Source of the DNA: Desulfosarcina sp.
GTDB taxonomy: Bacteria; Desulfobacterota; Desulfobacteria; Desulfobacterales; Desulfosarcinaceae
Length of the DNA stretch: 64,000 bases
Direction of reading: 5' to 3'
Assembly (NCBI GenBank): GCA_014237405.1
Contig: JABZFO010000048.1
Span: forward strand, 1 to 64,000
Part shown: piece by piece, positions 1 through 7,028 of the stretch
Numbering within the stretch: position 1 is the stretch's first letter
Layout of the letters: each line of letters begins with the position of its first letter
Position numbers and translations under genes: made by a program
Notes under the pieces: generated by a model
Seen by the model: only the letters and a program-made list of their open reading frames with translations
What the model was told of the DNA's origin: nothing
Database searches by the model: none

Positions 1-125
1 ATCGGACTTTCCGAGCTACGACCCCGGCGATGGCTGCTAAAATAGCAGATCACCAATGGACCTTTGATGAGCTGCTGGCCTATCCAGCAATGTGATGTCA
101 ACGATATGGGGACATCACCTAAAAT

Positions 126-285
126 TGATACACTCGTAAAAAGTCCCGTTTCAGACGGACTCGTAAAAAGCCCGAGATCAAGGCTTGCGAATCCCGAGGA
201 ATGAGGCGTACTTAGCGTACTCCGCAGTGACGAGGGATGAAGCGTAACGCAGATATCGGACTTTTTACGAGTCCGTCAAAATTAG
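126..285. repeat. Dispersed palindromic repeat, copy 1
   Basis: About 160 bp flanked by inverted copies of a CGGACTCGTAAAAAG-type sequence; the right end ends in CTTTTTACGAGTCCG. The reverse complement is nearly identical to 61430-61606, except that copy 2 carries about 22 extra bases in the middle. It contains no ORF of note. It looks like a non-autonomous, MITE-like or REP-like intergenic element. The two copies lie in opposite orientation 61 kb apart. The remainder of 1-125 shows nothing recognisable. Confidence 0.85.
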
Positions 286-308
286 GCTGGCCGGTATTCG
301 TGTCAATG

Positions 309-341
309 AAAAAAAAGGCGGCCGATTGGGCCGCCTTTTTT
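309..341. terminator. Bidirectional intrinsic terminator
   Basis: A 7-bp perfect GC stem (GGCGGCC / GGCCGCC) with a 5-base loop sits between an A-run on the left and a T-run on the right, so it can act on either strand. It probably ends whatever gene lies to the left of the window. From 342 to 629 I see no convincing gene; the reading frame on the minus strand there has no family resemblance. Confidence 0.75.
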
Positions 342-629
342 CAAGGAAGAGGAGTGGAAAGGAGGTAAGCGCATCAGTTTTTTGCGCTTGATTATCATAT
401 CGGCCGCTGAGATTAATACTTTAACATTTTTTTTATGGCAAGGGGGACGTGTCTGTTTGAGAACCGGTGTCGCTTGTGATATGAACCGCGAAAGCGGACC
501 GATACCCTGCTTCTTGTGGCCGGGACCATGAGCGGTCTGAAAATCGAAAAGGCGTAATGGCAAAATCTTCCGGGCTCGCCTCGGGGATCGTTTGTCGCCG
601 TTAACCAATTTTATCGTGACAGGAGGCGG

Positions 630-980
630 ATGATGGCTAAATCGGACAGCAAATGGGATCAGCGCATTTTGTGCAGTGATGGCAACTGCATCGGTATTAT
701 CGGTGCCGACGGCCGTTGTAAGGAGTGCGGTATGTCCTACGACGGCGAACCGCCTTTTCCTGTGGCCGATTCCGATACTGTCGATGATGGCATGGACGAT
801 TCATCCGCGGATCAGCAAATGACAGAGAACGACGATGGTGCCAGCGATGATCCGGCGGTCGGCTCAGATGTATCTGACGACTCCTGGGAGACTCGGACCC
901 TGTGTATCGATGAAAGCTGTATCGGCGTCGTAGGGACTGACGGTCGCTGCAAAGAGTGCGGAAAACCCAATCCCGGATAA
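630..980 (+). CDS. Acidic protein with two zinc-finger-like Cys motifs
   Basis: A 116-residue protein made of two copies of one motif, R-x-L-C-x-D-x-x-C-I-G-x-x-G-x-D-G-R-C-K-E-C-G, near residues 13-35 and 88-110, joined by a strongly acidic Asp/Ser-rich linker. Four cysteines per copy suggest a small zinc-binding knuckle; this is inference. The start is the first of two consecutive ATGs, 3-6 bases after a clean AGGAGG. The function is unknown. The motif has the look of a short Cys4 tag rather than an enzyme. The next small ORF follows within 6 bases and is probably co-transcribed. Confidence 0.75.
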   Translation: MMAKSDSKWDQRILCSDGNCIGIIGADGRCKECGMSYDGEPPFPVADSDTVDDGMDDSSADQQMTENDDGASDDPAVGSDVSDDSWETRTLCIDESCIGVVGTDGRCKECGKPNPG

Positions 981-985
981 CACCC

Positions 986-1168
986 ATGTCACCCCATCAG
1001 AGGATAGACCCCGTTTTGACCGATGCGCTGGACACCGTTTCGGATTTCATCCGACAGGTGACCGGTGTTGAACCGACCGAGGCAGATATCGCAGACGCCC
1101 TGACCCGCTATTTTGTGATGAATGAGATTAAGGATCACATCCAGATGATGCGGGAAGGTTCCGATTGA
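986..1168 (+). CDS. Small helical hypothetical protein
   Basis: A 60-residue protein beginning MSPHQRIDPVL, predicted mostly helical and slightly acidic, with no signal peptide or membrane segment. The open frame extends upstream into the preceding gene, but the ATG at 986 lies just after that gene's stop at 980, so translational coupling is the simplest reading. No family is recognised. It sits with the two-knuckle zinc-finger-like protein and could be a partner of it, which is only a guess from adjacency. Confidence 0.55.
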   Translation: MSPHQRIDPVLTDALDTVSDFIRQVTGVEPTEADIADALTRYFVMNEIKDHIQMMREGSD

Positions 1169-1177
1169 TACCTGAAA

Positions 1178-1573
1178 TTACTCCCAGCGGTTTCCCCCCT
1201 TATGCTTCAGGTCGATGTATTGAACCGTCCCCCGTTTGCTGATAAACGCGGTGAGCAGCCAACTGACGACGCTAATGAAAAGTGCACCCAGCAGGGCGGG
1301 GCCGAAGCCATCCACATCAAACCCGCTGATGACACCGGATGCCATCATCAGCAGGGCAGCATTGATGGCAAAGGTGAACAGTCCGAGGGTAAGAATGTTC
1401 AGGGGAAGTGTCAGGATCAGCAGGATGGGACGGAGAAAGGCGTTCAGGACACCCACCACAGCGGCGGCAAGAACGGCTGAGGGAAATCCGGATATACGGA
1501 TGCCATCGATCAGATACGCTGCCATGAAGATGGCAAACGTCAAAAACAGCCACCTGACGGCGATTCCTTTCAT
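1178..1573 (-). CDS. Phage-holin-superfamily-4 / YvlD-like membrane protein
   Basis: A 131-residue, very hydrophobic protein with about four transmembrane segments (near residues 5-22, 30-50, 55-78 and 88-112). The pattern of an N-terminal R-W-L, a G-V-L-N-A-F-L-R-P motif around residue 42 and a P-L-N-I-L-T-L-G-L stretch is typical of the PF04020 family (YvlD, putative holin-like). Members are inner-membrane proteins of unknown function, found in many bacteria outside prophages, and nothing phage-like surrounds it here. It converges with the small gene on the plus strand, ending 10 bases from it. Confidence 0.85.
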   Translation of the reverse strand: MKGIAVRWLFLTFAIFMAAYLIDGIRISGFPSAVLAAAVVGVLNAFLRPILLILTLPLNILTLGLFTFAINAALLMMASGVISGFDVDGFGPALLGALFISVVSWLLTAFISKRGTVQYIDLKHKGGNRWE

Positions 1574-1619
1574 GGCGATTCTTCCACACAGGGGATTGGC
1601 ATCCCGAAAGCAACTGCAA

Positions 1620-1907
1620 TCAGTTGATCTTGTCTCGTAATTTTCCTGAGCATTTGAAGGTGACCACTCGGCGATCGTCCAGCATCATCTCGTCACCCGT
1701 AGCCGGGTTTCTGCCTTTGCGCTTCTTTTTTTCTTTAACACAGAACTTTCCGAAACCACTGACCAGAACGTTTTCCCCGGCAGACAAGGATGATTTGATG
1801 ATCTCAAGAAGGGTCCCCTGTCTTTTTGCGACGCAATCCCAGTTCGAATCAATTGATACTGCATCGGCAGTGGGGCGGTTCCCTACCGCCTGTTGCTCGC
1901 TAACCAT
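1620..1907 (-). CDS. IHF-alpha/HU-family DNA-binding protein with aberrant N-terminus
   Basis: From residue about 33 onward the protein matches the IHF-alpha/HU fold: LLEIIKSSL, the arm entry SGFGKF, the K-G-R-N-P-x-T-G DNA-binding beta-arm, and R-R-V-V-T-F-K-C-S-G-K-L. These proteins bend DNA as dimers. The first 32 residues do not resemble the usual first two helices (normally an M-x-L-T-K start and a G-L-S-K-K turn). The N-terminal coding segment therefore appears replaced, deleted or frame-shifted. A short stretch in another frame (G-I-A-S-Q-K-D) faintly resembles the missing turn. Either this is a degenerate copy or it has suffered the same sequence loss seen in other genes here. Confidence 0.7.
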   Translation of the reverse strand: MVSEQQAVGNRPTADAVSIDSNWDCVAKRQGTLLEIIKSSLSAGENVLVSGFGKFCVKEKKKRKGRNPATGDEMMLDDRRVVTFKCSGKLRDKIN

Positions 1908-1914
1908 TTAAATT

Positions 1915-1933
1915 GTAAATGATAATCACCGTC
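1915..1933. promoter_or_regulatory. Fur-box-like operator (weak)
   Basis: The sequence around 1915-1933 matches 14 of 19 positions of the classical Fur consensus, including an unbroken AATGATAATCA core. It lies 8-26 bases upstream of the IHF-like start on the minus strand, where a repressor would block transcription or translation. AT-rich sequence can reach this score by chance, so this is suggestive only. The rest of 1934-2193, before the sigma factor, shows no other recognisable feature. Confidence 0.3.
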
Positions 1934-2193
1934 ATTAAAGCTAACTTGATGTCAGGAGTTTGCTCATTTGTCAAGAAAATATAGAAAATAAATGAAAATT
2001 AAGTACTTGTGATGAATTTTAGCGTTCCACACCTTTTTAGTTGCACAATGGACGGTAAACAGCCGAAGATGCCGGTGGCCTGACAGGAGGGTGTCCAATT
2101 GTCAGTGCCATATGCCGGCGGACCTTCGGCCCTAGTGTCAACACGTCATACCATTCTGTAACCTTTGCCTGCCACATTCGTTATGGGTTTGAA

Positions 2194-2670
2194 GTGGACG
2201 CATACAGCCTGTTTTATAAGGAGAATAGAGATCGGCTATACGCCTATCTGCTGCGCATGACCGGTGAAGCCCAACTGGCCGCCGACCTGGTGCAGGAGAG
2301 CTTTGTCCGTTATCTGGGGCGATACGGCAGCCGTGACGGAAGCAGGCCCCTGCTCTACACCATTGCCCGAAACGCGGCCCTGGATGCGATCCGCAAACAG
2401 AAGGTGGACGGATTTAACGCAGACGGCCACGAAGATCCGGGCAACAATCCCGAACAGCAGGTGATGGACCGGGAGGCATTCCACCGCATGCTGGCGGCGA
2501 TCGGGCAGTTGGCGCCGCCGGATCGGGAACTGATCTCCCTGGTGGCCACCGCGGACCTGACCTACCGGGAGATCGGGCGCATATTGAACATCAGCGAGGC
2601 CAACGTAAAGGTAAAGGTGCATCGGGCCCGCACGAAGCTGAGAGAAATACTGGGTTCAGGAGGTAAATGA
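2194..2670 (+). CDS. ECF-type RNA polymerase sigma factor
   Basis: A 158-residue sigma-70 family protein with only regions 2 and 4, the ECF layout. Region 2 (about residues 5-65) has the D-L-V-Q-E-S-F-V-R motif. Region 4 (about 95-150) has the L-x-x-P-D-R-E-L start and the helix-turn-helix T-Y-R-E-I-G-R-I-L-N-I-S-E-A-N-V-K-V. It should direct RNA polymerase to a small regulon. The start is a GTG at 2194 with no strong ribosome site. Its stop overlaps the next gene by 4 bases (ATGA), a typical sigma/anti-sigma arrangement. Confidence 0.9.
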   Translation: MDAYSLFYKENRDRLYAYLLRMTGEAQLAADLVQESFVRYLGRYGSRDGSRPLLYTIARNAALDAIRKQKVDGFNADGHEDPGNNPEQQVMDREAFHRMLAAIGQLAPPDRELISLVATADLTYREIGRILNISEANVKVKVHRARTKLREILGSGGK

Positions 2671-3233
2671 TGGACTGTCTTGCGAGTATGTACATCGATA
2701 ATGAACTGGACCTCGATGAAAAGGTCCGGTTCGTTGACAAGATTCATTCAGAACAGCCATTTTACCGCGATACACGGGAGTTCTTACTCCAGGAAAAGCT
2801 GCTGTGGACGGCGCCGGACACCTCCATGCTTCCGGCACGGCCGCCGGTGGGCACCGGGATCGGCTTTCGATTCAAGCAATGGTTAAAGCCGGTGATTTAC
2901 GCCGCTGTCGGGTTTGCGGCCGCCGGGCTGCTGCTGTTCAGCCTGGCCACGACCCCCGCTCCACCGCAGTGTCTCAACCGGTTCGTCATTTATGAGCCGG
3001 TCGCCCATCAGGTGGAACTGACCGGATCATTTACCCGATGGCAGCGAACGCCGATGAAACCCATCGGAAACAGTGGCTACTGGGAACTCAACCTTCAGGT
3101 TCCTTCCGGCGAGCACCGTTTTGTCTACATTCTAGACGGGTCTCGGCAGATGGCAGATCCCACCCTGTCCGTGCGTGAAAAGGATGACTTCGGAGGTGAG
3201 AATTCCATCTTGAACGTTGAGGATCGGGTATGA
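2667..3233 (+). CDS. Membrane anti-sigma-like protein with CBM48/AMPK-type glycan-binding domain
   Basis: A 188-residue protein: a short acidic cytoplasmic N-terminus (residues 1-70) beginning M-M-D-C-L-A-S-M-Y-I-D-N-E-L, reminiscent of zinc-less anti-sigma domains, one transmembrane helix (about 73-93), then a C-terminal beta-sandwich of the isoamylase-N/AMPK glycogen-binding type (about 100-185; G-S-F-T-R-W, W-E-L-N-L, H-R-F-V-Y-I-L-D-G). The start has a good AGGAGG and overlaps the sigma gene. Its position and topology suggest that it holds the sigma factor at the membrane and that the outer domain senses a glycan. That role is inference; the domain assignment is moderately secure. Confidence 0.75.
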   Translation: MMDCLASMYIDNELDLDEKVRFVDKIHSEQPFYRDTREFLLQEKLLWTAPDTSMLPARPPVGTGIGFRFKQWLKPVIYAAVGFAAAGLLLFSLATTPAPPQCLNRFVIYEPVAHQVELTGSFTRWQRTPMKPIGNSGYWELNLQVPSGEHRFVYILDGSRQMADPTLSVREKDDFGGENSILNVEDRV

Positions 3234-3553
3234 ATTACCGATTGATATGGACCGTGTTTTTAGGGGTGTTTTTATCCGGTTGCGGGGCTCATTATTATTG
3301 GATCGACGAAAACGACATGATCCTGATCCTCAAAAAGCCGGGTGCGAAAAGCGTGGTACTGGCCTGTTCCCTGGACGGATTCAAACCCCGAACGGCCAAA
3401 AACGTTTCCGGTCGCTGGGAGGTGGTGCTGCCGGCGGACAGAGCCTTCAAATACTTCTACCGGGTGGATGGTGAACCCTTTTTACCCGACTGCCCCATGA
3501 AGGAAAATGATGATTTCGGTTCCGAAACATGTATTTTTGATCCGGGACTGTAA
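3230..3553 (+). CDS. Lipoprotein with CBM48/AMPK-type domain
   Basis: A 107-residue lipoprotein: a hydrophobic signal and a lipobox L-S-G-C at about residue 18, followed by a single beta-sandwich domain of the same type as in the preceding protein. Both end in a shared E-[KN]-D-D-F-G-[GS]-E motif, so the two are paralogous. The start codon overlaps the previous stop by 4 bases. It is likely anchored in the inner or outer membrane facing the periplasm, and could be a partner or competitor of the anti-sigma sensor domain. No catalytic residues are apparent. Confidence 0.75.
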   Translation: MNYRLIWTVFLGVFLSGCGAHYYWIDENDMILILKKPGAKSVVLACSLDGFKPRTAKNVSGRWEVVLPADRAFKYFYRVDGEPFLPDCPMKENDDFGSETCIFDPGL

Positions 3554-3612
3554 CGATTTTCGTTTGTGGACGTTATGAGGTTAAGCATCTTCCACAAACA
3601 GGAGGTTTCATC

Positions 3613-4488
3613 ATGAAGATTGTTCATCTGTTGTTCACCGCTTTTTTCATCCTCTCCCCACTGAGCTATGCCGCAGATGGCACGGATCTTCCAATACAGG
3701 TCCGGGATCAGATCGAAACGCAGACCCGTGAAATGAGCGCCGTGGGCGTACCGACCGACGCCGCCCGCAACATGCTCACGATGATGCACCAGAACCGGTT
3801 CAGAGCTGAAGACATTGTCCAGGCCCAGCAGGTGGTGATGAACTGTGCCAAGGCGGGGCTGCCCACTGAACCGGTGATGAGCAAAGCCATGGAAGGCATG
3901 GCCAAGCAGGCTAAAGGGCAGAGCGTGGTGTCGGCCATGGAGGCGGTGCGCAGCCGCCACTCCTATGGTTACCGGATGGCAAAAGCCCTGTCCGACGACA
4001 AGAAAAGCACGGACACCATGGCCAGAGCCATTGCAGACAGCATGGCCGCGAGGATGGCAGTTCAGGACATGGACGCGATTATGGCCCAATTGCAGATCCA
4101 GACCCGCCAGCAGACGCGAAACCAGGCAGAGAATCTATCACTCCAGACCATGCAAACCGTCCGCACCATGGCGCGAATGGGCGTTCACTCTGCCGATGTT
4201 TCCGATACCCTGTGCCAGGCGCTTCAGAATCGTTACACCTGGCGGGAAATGAAACAGCTGCGTCACCAAATTGCCAAACAGACCCATCAGGCGTCGCCCC
4301 AGCAGATTGCCAGTCAACATGCCGGGGCCATCGGCAAGGGCGGCAATGCAAATAATTCCGGCGGCGACGGATCGGGCAGCGGTGCCGGCGGCAGTGGATC
4401 GGGCAGCGGTGCCGGGGGCAGTGGATCAGGCAGCGGTGCCGGGGGCAGTGGATCAGGCAGCGGTGCCGGGGGCGGCGGATCCAATTAG
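3613..4488 (+). CDS. Secreted protein with helical repeats and Gly/Ser-rich tail
   Basis: A 291-residue protein with an N-terminal signal peptide (residues 1-20, ending S-Y-A-A), a Met/Ala/Gln-rich helical body with loosely repeated units (such as A-x-x-M-x-x-[GA]-V-P-T-x-A), and a tail of four 9-residue S-G-S-G-S-G-A-G-G units from about residue 250. An excellent AGGAGG precedes the ATG. It is the last gene of the sigma-factor cluster and is probably periplasmic or surface exposed. No family is recognised. The flexible tail could be a linker or wall-spanning segment, but no anchoring motif follows it. Confidence 0.75.
   Translation: MKIVHLLFTAFFILSPLSYAADGTDLPIQVRDQIETQTREMSAVGVPTDAARNMLTMMHQNRFRAEDIVQAQQVVMNCAKAGLPTEPVMSKAMEGMAKQAKGQSVVSAMEAVRSRHSYGYRMAKALSDDKKSTDTMARAIADSMAARMAVQDMDAIMAQLQIQTRQQTRNQAENLSLQTMQTVRTMARMGVHSADVSDTLCQALQNRYTWREMKQLRHQIAKQTHQASPQQIASQHAGAIGKGGNANNSGGDGSGSGAGGSGSGSGAGGSGSGSGAGGSGSGSGAGGGGSN
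4362..4482 (+). repeat. In-frame 27-bp tandem repeat
   Basis: About four near-identical 27-bp units encoding S-G-S-G-S-G-A-G-G at the 3' end of the secreted-protein gene. The first unit is diverged and the last two are identical, so copy number may change by slippage without breaking the frame, altering tail length. From 4489 to 4681, between the convergent genes, I see no clear terminator or gene. Confidence 0.8.
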
Positions 4489-4681
4489 AACGTGGCCTTA
4501 ATTTTTTTGATGTGAAATCAACTTTTCTGAAAGACTTCTGAGAATTGTATTTTTTACCGGCACCGGGAAATGTGTGTGGCGCCGTTGGTTGCAGCAGGTC
4601 CATTCCTGCCGATTATGACATGAACCTATTGCGTAACCCTAGGAGATTTTATTATGGAAACGCCGTCGGCTGTTGCGGGCG

Positions 4682-5704
4682 TCAGGATGGGTCGGCCAGC
4701 CGTCTTCTGATCTTGTAGATCACGTCAACACGGTTCCTGGCGCCGGCTTCCAGCTTCAGCGATGAGGGCTGCAGCACGAGGCTGACCGATACGGTTCCCC
4801 CGCTGGTGATATTTTCCAGCGGGATTTTTTCCGTGTAGATCGTCTGAAGGTCCTTGAGCATCAGGCTGCCGCCCACCACCTTGACTTTGCCAGGGACCAT
4901 GCGGGTATCTTCCAGGATCAGTCCAAGGGCCAGCTTTCCGGTCCAGTCCGGCTGGATGGGCAGCGTTTTTTCGACCGGCAGATCCAGGGTGACCTCCAGG
5001 GTCTGGGGATCCACCTGCTTGAGCTGGATTCCCGGCGGCAGCGTAATGGTGTCCCGTGAAATGGCCACCTGATTGCTTCCGGCCACCGCATTGGCCAGGT
5101 TCAGTTTTACCTTTACCTGGTCGGGACGAATGGATTTGATCAGGGTTCCCGAACCGCTGAGCTGAAGCCTGACACTGCTGGCCGATGCAGCAAAAATCTC
5201 CATTTGGGGATCCCGGTTCATGAATTCCACGGGAACTTTCAGGGTCACCAGGGTTTCGAGGCCCCTGGCAAAACTGAACCAGATGCCTGTTATGCTGGCC
5301 AGGCAGATCATGGCGGCGATACCCAGCTCCATGGTCTGCCTTTTCAGACCGCCGTTATCGGCTATATCCCCGGCGTGTTCACGCAGCACCTGGCCCAGCT
5401 CGATATTGTCGTTGATGTGGATGATCGATTCATCCTTGAACACCGTGACCTGGCCCCGCTCCTCGGAAACCACGATTACCAGTGCGTCAGTCTGTTCGGT
5501 AAGTCCGACGGCGGCGCGATGCCGGGTGCCGAAGTAGGAGGGCAGGTCGCTTCTTTTGGAGAGGGGAAGAATGGCGGCCACTTCCACGATCCGGTCCCCC
5601 TGGATTACCGTGGCACCGTCGTGCACCGGTGTGCCGTGCCAGAAAATGCTCAGCAGCATCTCCCGGGAGAGCTTGCCCTGCCAGGGAACACCGCTTTGCA
5701 CCAC
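4682..5704 (-). CDS. cdaA: Diadenylate cyclase (C-terminal half) fused to YbbR repeats - broken gene, 3' part
   Basis: The first 105 residues are the back half of a DAC/DisA_N domain: the catalytic H-D-G-A motif near residue 27 and the ATP-binding G-T-R-H-R-A near residue 59. A transmembrane helix follows (about 128-146), then YbbR-type repeats to the end. In Firmicutes CdaA and its regulator YbbR/CdaR are separate; here they form one protein that would make c-di-AMP at the membrane. The front half is encoded in another frame at 5650-6048, and roughly 35-40 residues that should link 'TPVD' to 'VVQSGVP' are absent around 5690-5712. Either the gene is dead or the sequence is missing about 110 bp. 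Confidence 0.8.
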   Translation of the reverse strand: MVQSGVPWQGKLSREMLLSIFWHGTPVHDGATVIQGDRIVEVAAILPLSKRSDLPSYFGTRHRAAVGLTEQTDALVIVVSEERGQVTVFKDESIIHINDNIELGQVLREHAGDIADNGGLKRQTMELGIAAMICLASITGIWFSFARGLETLVTLKVPVEFMNRDPQMEIFAASASSVRLQLSGSGTLIKSIRPDQVKVKLNLANAVAGSNQVAISRDTITLPPGIQLKQVDPQTLEVTLDLPVEKTLPIQPDWTGKLALGLILEDTRMVPGKVKVVGGSLMLKDLQTIYTEKIPLENITSGGTVSVSLVLQPSSLKLEAGARNRVDVIYKIRRRLADPS

Positions 5705-6048
5705 CGTTTGATGTCCACTGGGGTCTGGACCTGACGTTGGGGAAAGCCCCAGAAAAAAGACTTGAAGTTGCGGGTTTGCAAAACGCCGGCAATTTCGTTG
5801 CGAAACACGATGATGATGATCAGGGCGGCAACGGCGATGATGCCCTGCATGGCCCAGCTGGTGACGATCAGGCCCATGTTCACCGCCATCCGCTCCAGCA
5901 TCCAGAGCATGGCAATGGCCATGATCATCCGGATCACATTGGTGCCCCGAAACAGCACGTAGAGCCTGAACAGGATATAGCTGTTGAGCAGGATGTCGAC
6001 GATATCCTGCCAGCGTAGCCCGGTGAAAAATAGAATCAACAGGTCCAT
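5650..6048 (-). CDS. cdaA: Diadenylate cyclase N-terminal membrane region - broken gene, 5' part
   Basis: A 132-residue frame whose first 112 residues match the CdaA N-terminus: three transmembrane helices (about 17-34, 38-55, 62-82) and the F-R-N-E-I-A-G-V-L-Q segment that leads into the cyclase domain. After residue about 112 (V-Q-T-P-V-D) the frame runs into unrelated residues and stops. The cyclase core continues in another frame (4682-5704) with a block missing in between. It begins 7 bases after the DUF2914 gene's stop and is probably co-transcribed with it. Confidence 0.75.
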   Translation of the reverse strand: MDLLILFFTGLRWQDIVDILLNSYILFRLYVLFRGTNVIRMIMAIAMLWMLERMAVNMGLIVTSWAMQGIIAVAALIIIIVFRNEIAGVLQTRNFKSFFWGFPQRQVQTPVDIKRWCKAVFPGRASSPGRCC

Positions 6049-6054
6049 TGGGGG

Positions 6055-6477
6055 TTAATCCGTGATGCTGAATCGCAAAGTGCGCATGAGCTTGTCGTTT
6101 TCATCGGTGATCTCAACCCGCCATGGCCCCTTGTCCGCATCTCTGAGCTGCACGCTGGTGAATGAAGACCAGCGGGGCGGGTTGATGGTCAGCCGTTTGA
6201 CTGTGATCAGGCGGTCCTTGTGATACCATTTGTGGTGAATGTAGGTTTTTTCGGGCACCAGGTCGAATTCCGTGAAGCACGACACCCGGCCCAGCTCAAT
6301 GGAAAAAATGACGGCCGTGTTGACCGGTGCGTATTCCTGAATGGTTTCGCACATGACCGCTCTGACCAGTTTCAGTTTGTCGGAAGCCGATGCGTCCTGG
6401 CCGAATACCGCCCATGAGCCGGCGAGCACGATGGACAGAAATAAGATAAATGAGAGTGGTCGGTTTGTATTTTCCAT
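6055..6477 (-). CDS. DUF2914-like exported protein
   Basis: A 140-residue protein with an N-terminal signal or anchor segment (residues 8-26) and a beta-rich domain of the DUF2914 type: an early C-E-T-I cysteine, F-S-I-E-L-G-R-V-S-C-F-T-E-F, the H-K-W-Y-H-K-D motif, and W-R-V-E-I at the end. The frame is open further upstream, but the ATG at 6477 gives a normal signal peptide, so that start is chosen. The family's function is unknown; members are often membrane or periplasmic. It lies directly upstream of the diadenylate cyclase gene in the same orientation. Confidence 0.75.
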   Translation of the reverse strand: MENTNRPLSFILFLSIVLAGSWAVFGQDASASDKLKLVRAVMCETIQEYAPVNTAVIFSIELGRVSCFTEFDLVPEKTYIHHKWYHKDRLITVKRLTINPPRWSSFTSVQLRDADKGPWRVEITDENDKLMRTLRFSITD

Positions 6478-6740
6478 GGGCTTCACAGTAGCGCAACCAC
6501 TTTTTTTTTCAAGAGGAAAACAGGACCATCCGCGTTTTTCACGAACGATCGCATACACCTCTCAGGCAGATGGGAGCATATTCGAAAAAAACAACGGGTC
6601 TCTGGACGATGTTCAACGAGAAAACAGACAATCGGAAGAACTGAAACGGGCACCCGGAGATGGTTGCCAGGGATGAGGTGGCAAGAAAAGCGTGGTGGTG
6701 GTGCGGAAAAATTGCCCGGGCCAGGGAGGCGGGGTTAATG

Positions 6741-6899
6741 TTACAAGGGCTCTCTTTTACGAAACAGTTCAGCCAGGGACCGCTGGATCAGGACCTGTTC
6801 GATGGATTCCTTTTCCCGTATTTTCCGAAGGGTATCCGTATCCATCAGCCACCCGAAACCCAGGTTGTCGAAAAAGATGATTTCCATTTTTTTTGCCAT
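6741..6899 (-). CDS. Small hypothetical protein
   Basis: A 52-residue ORF starting M-A-K-K-M-E-I-I-F-F-D-N-L-G and rich in charged residues at the C-terminus. The frame could start 10 codons earlier. No family is recognised. Support is limited to open reading frame, plausible composition and its isolated position between two minus-strand operons. The flanks 6478-6740 and 6900-7028 contain nothing clear. Confidence 0.4.
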   Translation of the reverse strand: MAKKMEIIFFDNLGFGWLMDTDTLRKIREKESIEQVLIQRSLAELFRKREPL

Positions 6900-7028
6900 G
6901 ATAAGTACTCTTTCGTCTGGTGACGGCAATCGGTATCTCCGCGGCCCTTGTTCGTTGGTTTTGTTATCGACGGTTTTTAACTTTCCTTTAGTACGAGGGG
7001 AGATGGTTTCGGCAGGCGGCGGCCGGAT

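Noticed and set aside
303-608. Minus-strand ORF of 101 residues
   Set aside because: Overlaps the terminator, has no family resemblance or ribosome site.
1178-1573. Prophage holin
   Set aside because: The family name is misleading; no lysis or phage genes are near.
3457-4089. 210-residue minus-strand ORF with many His
   Set aside because: Antisense shadow of the secreted-protein gene, whose plus strand has signal peptide and ribosome site.
4654-4710. 18-codon ORF after a GGAG-type site
   Set aside because: Overlaps the end of the YbbR gene and is too short to support.
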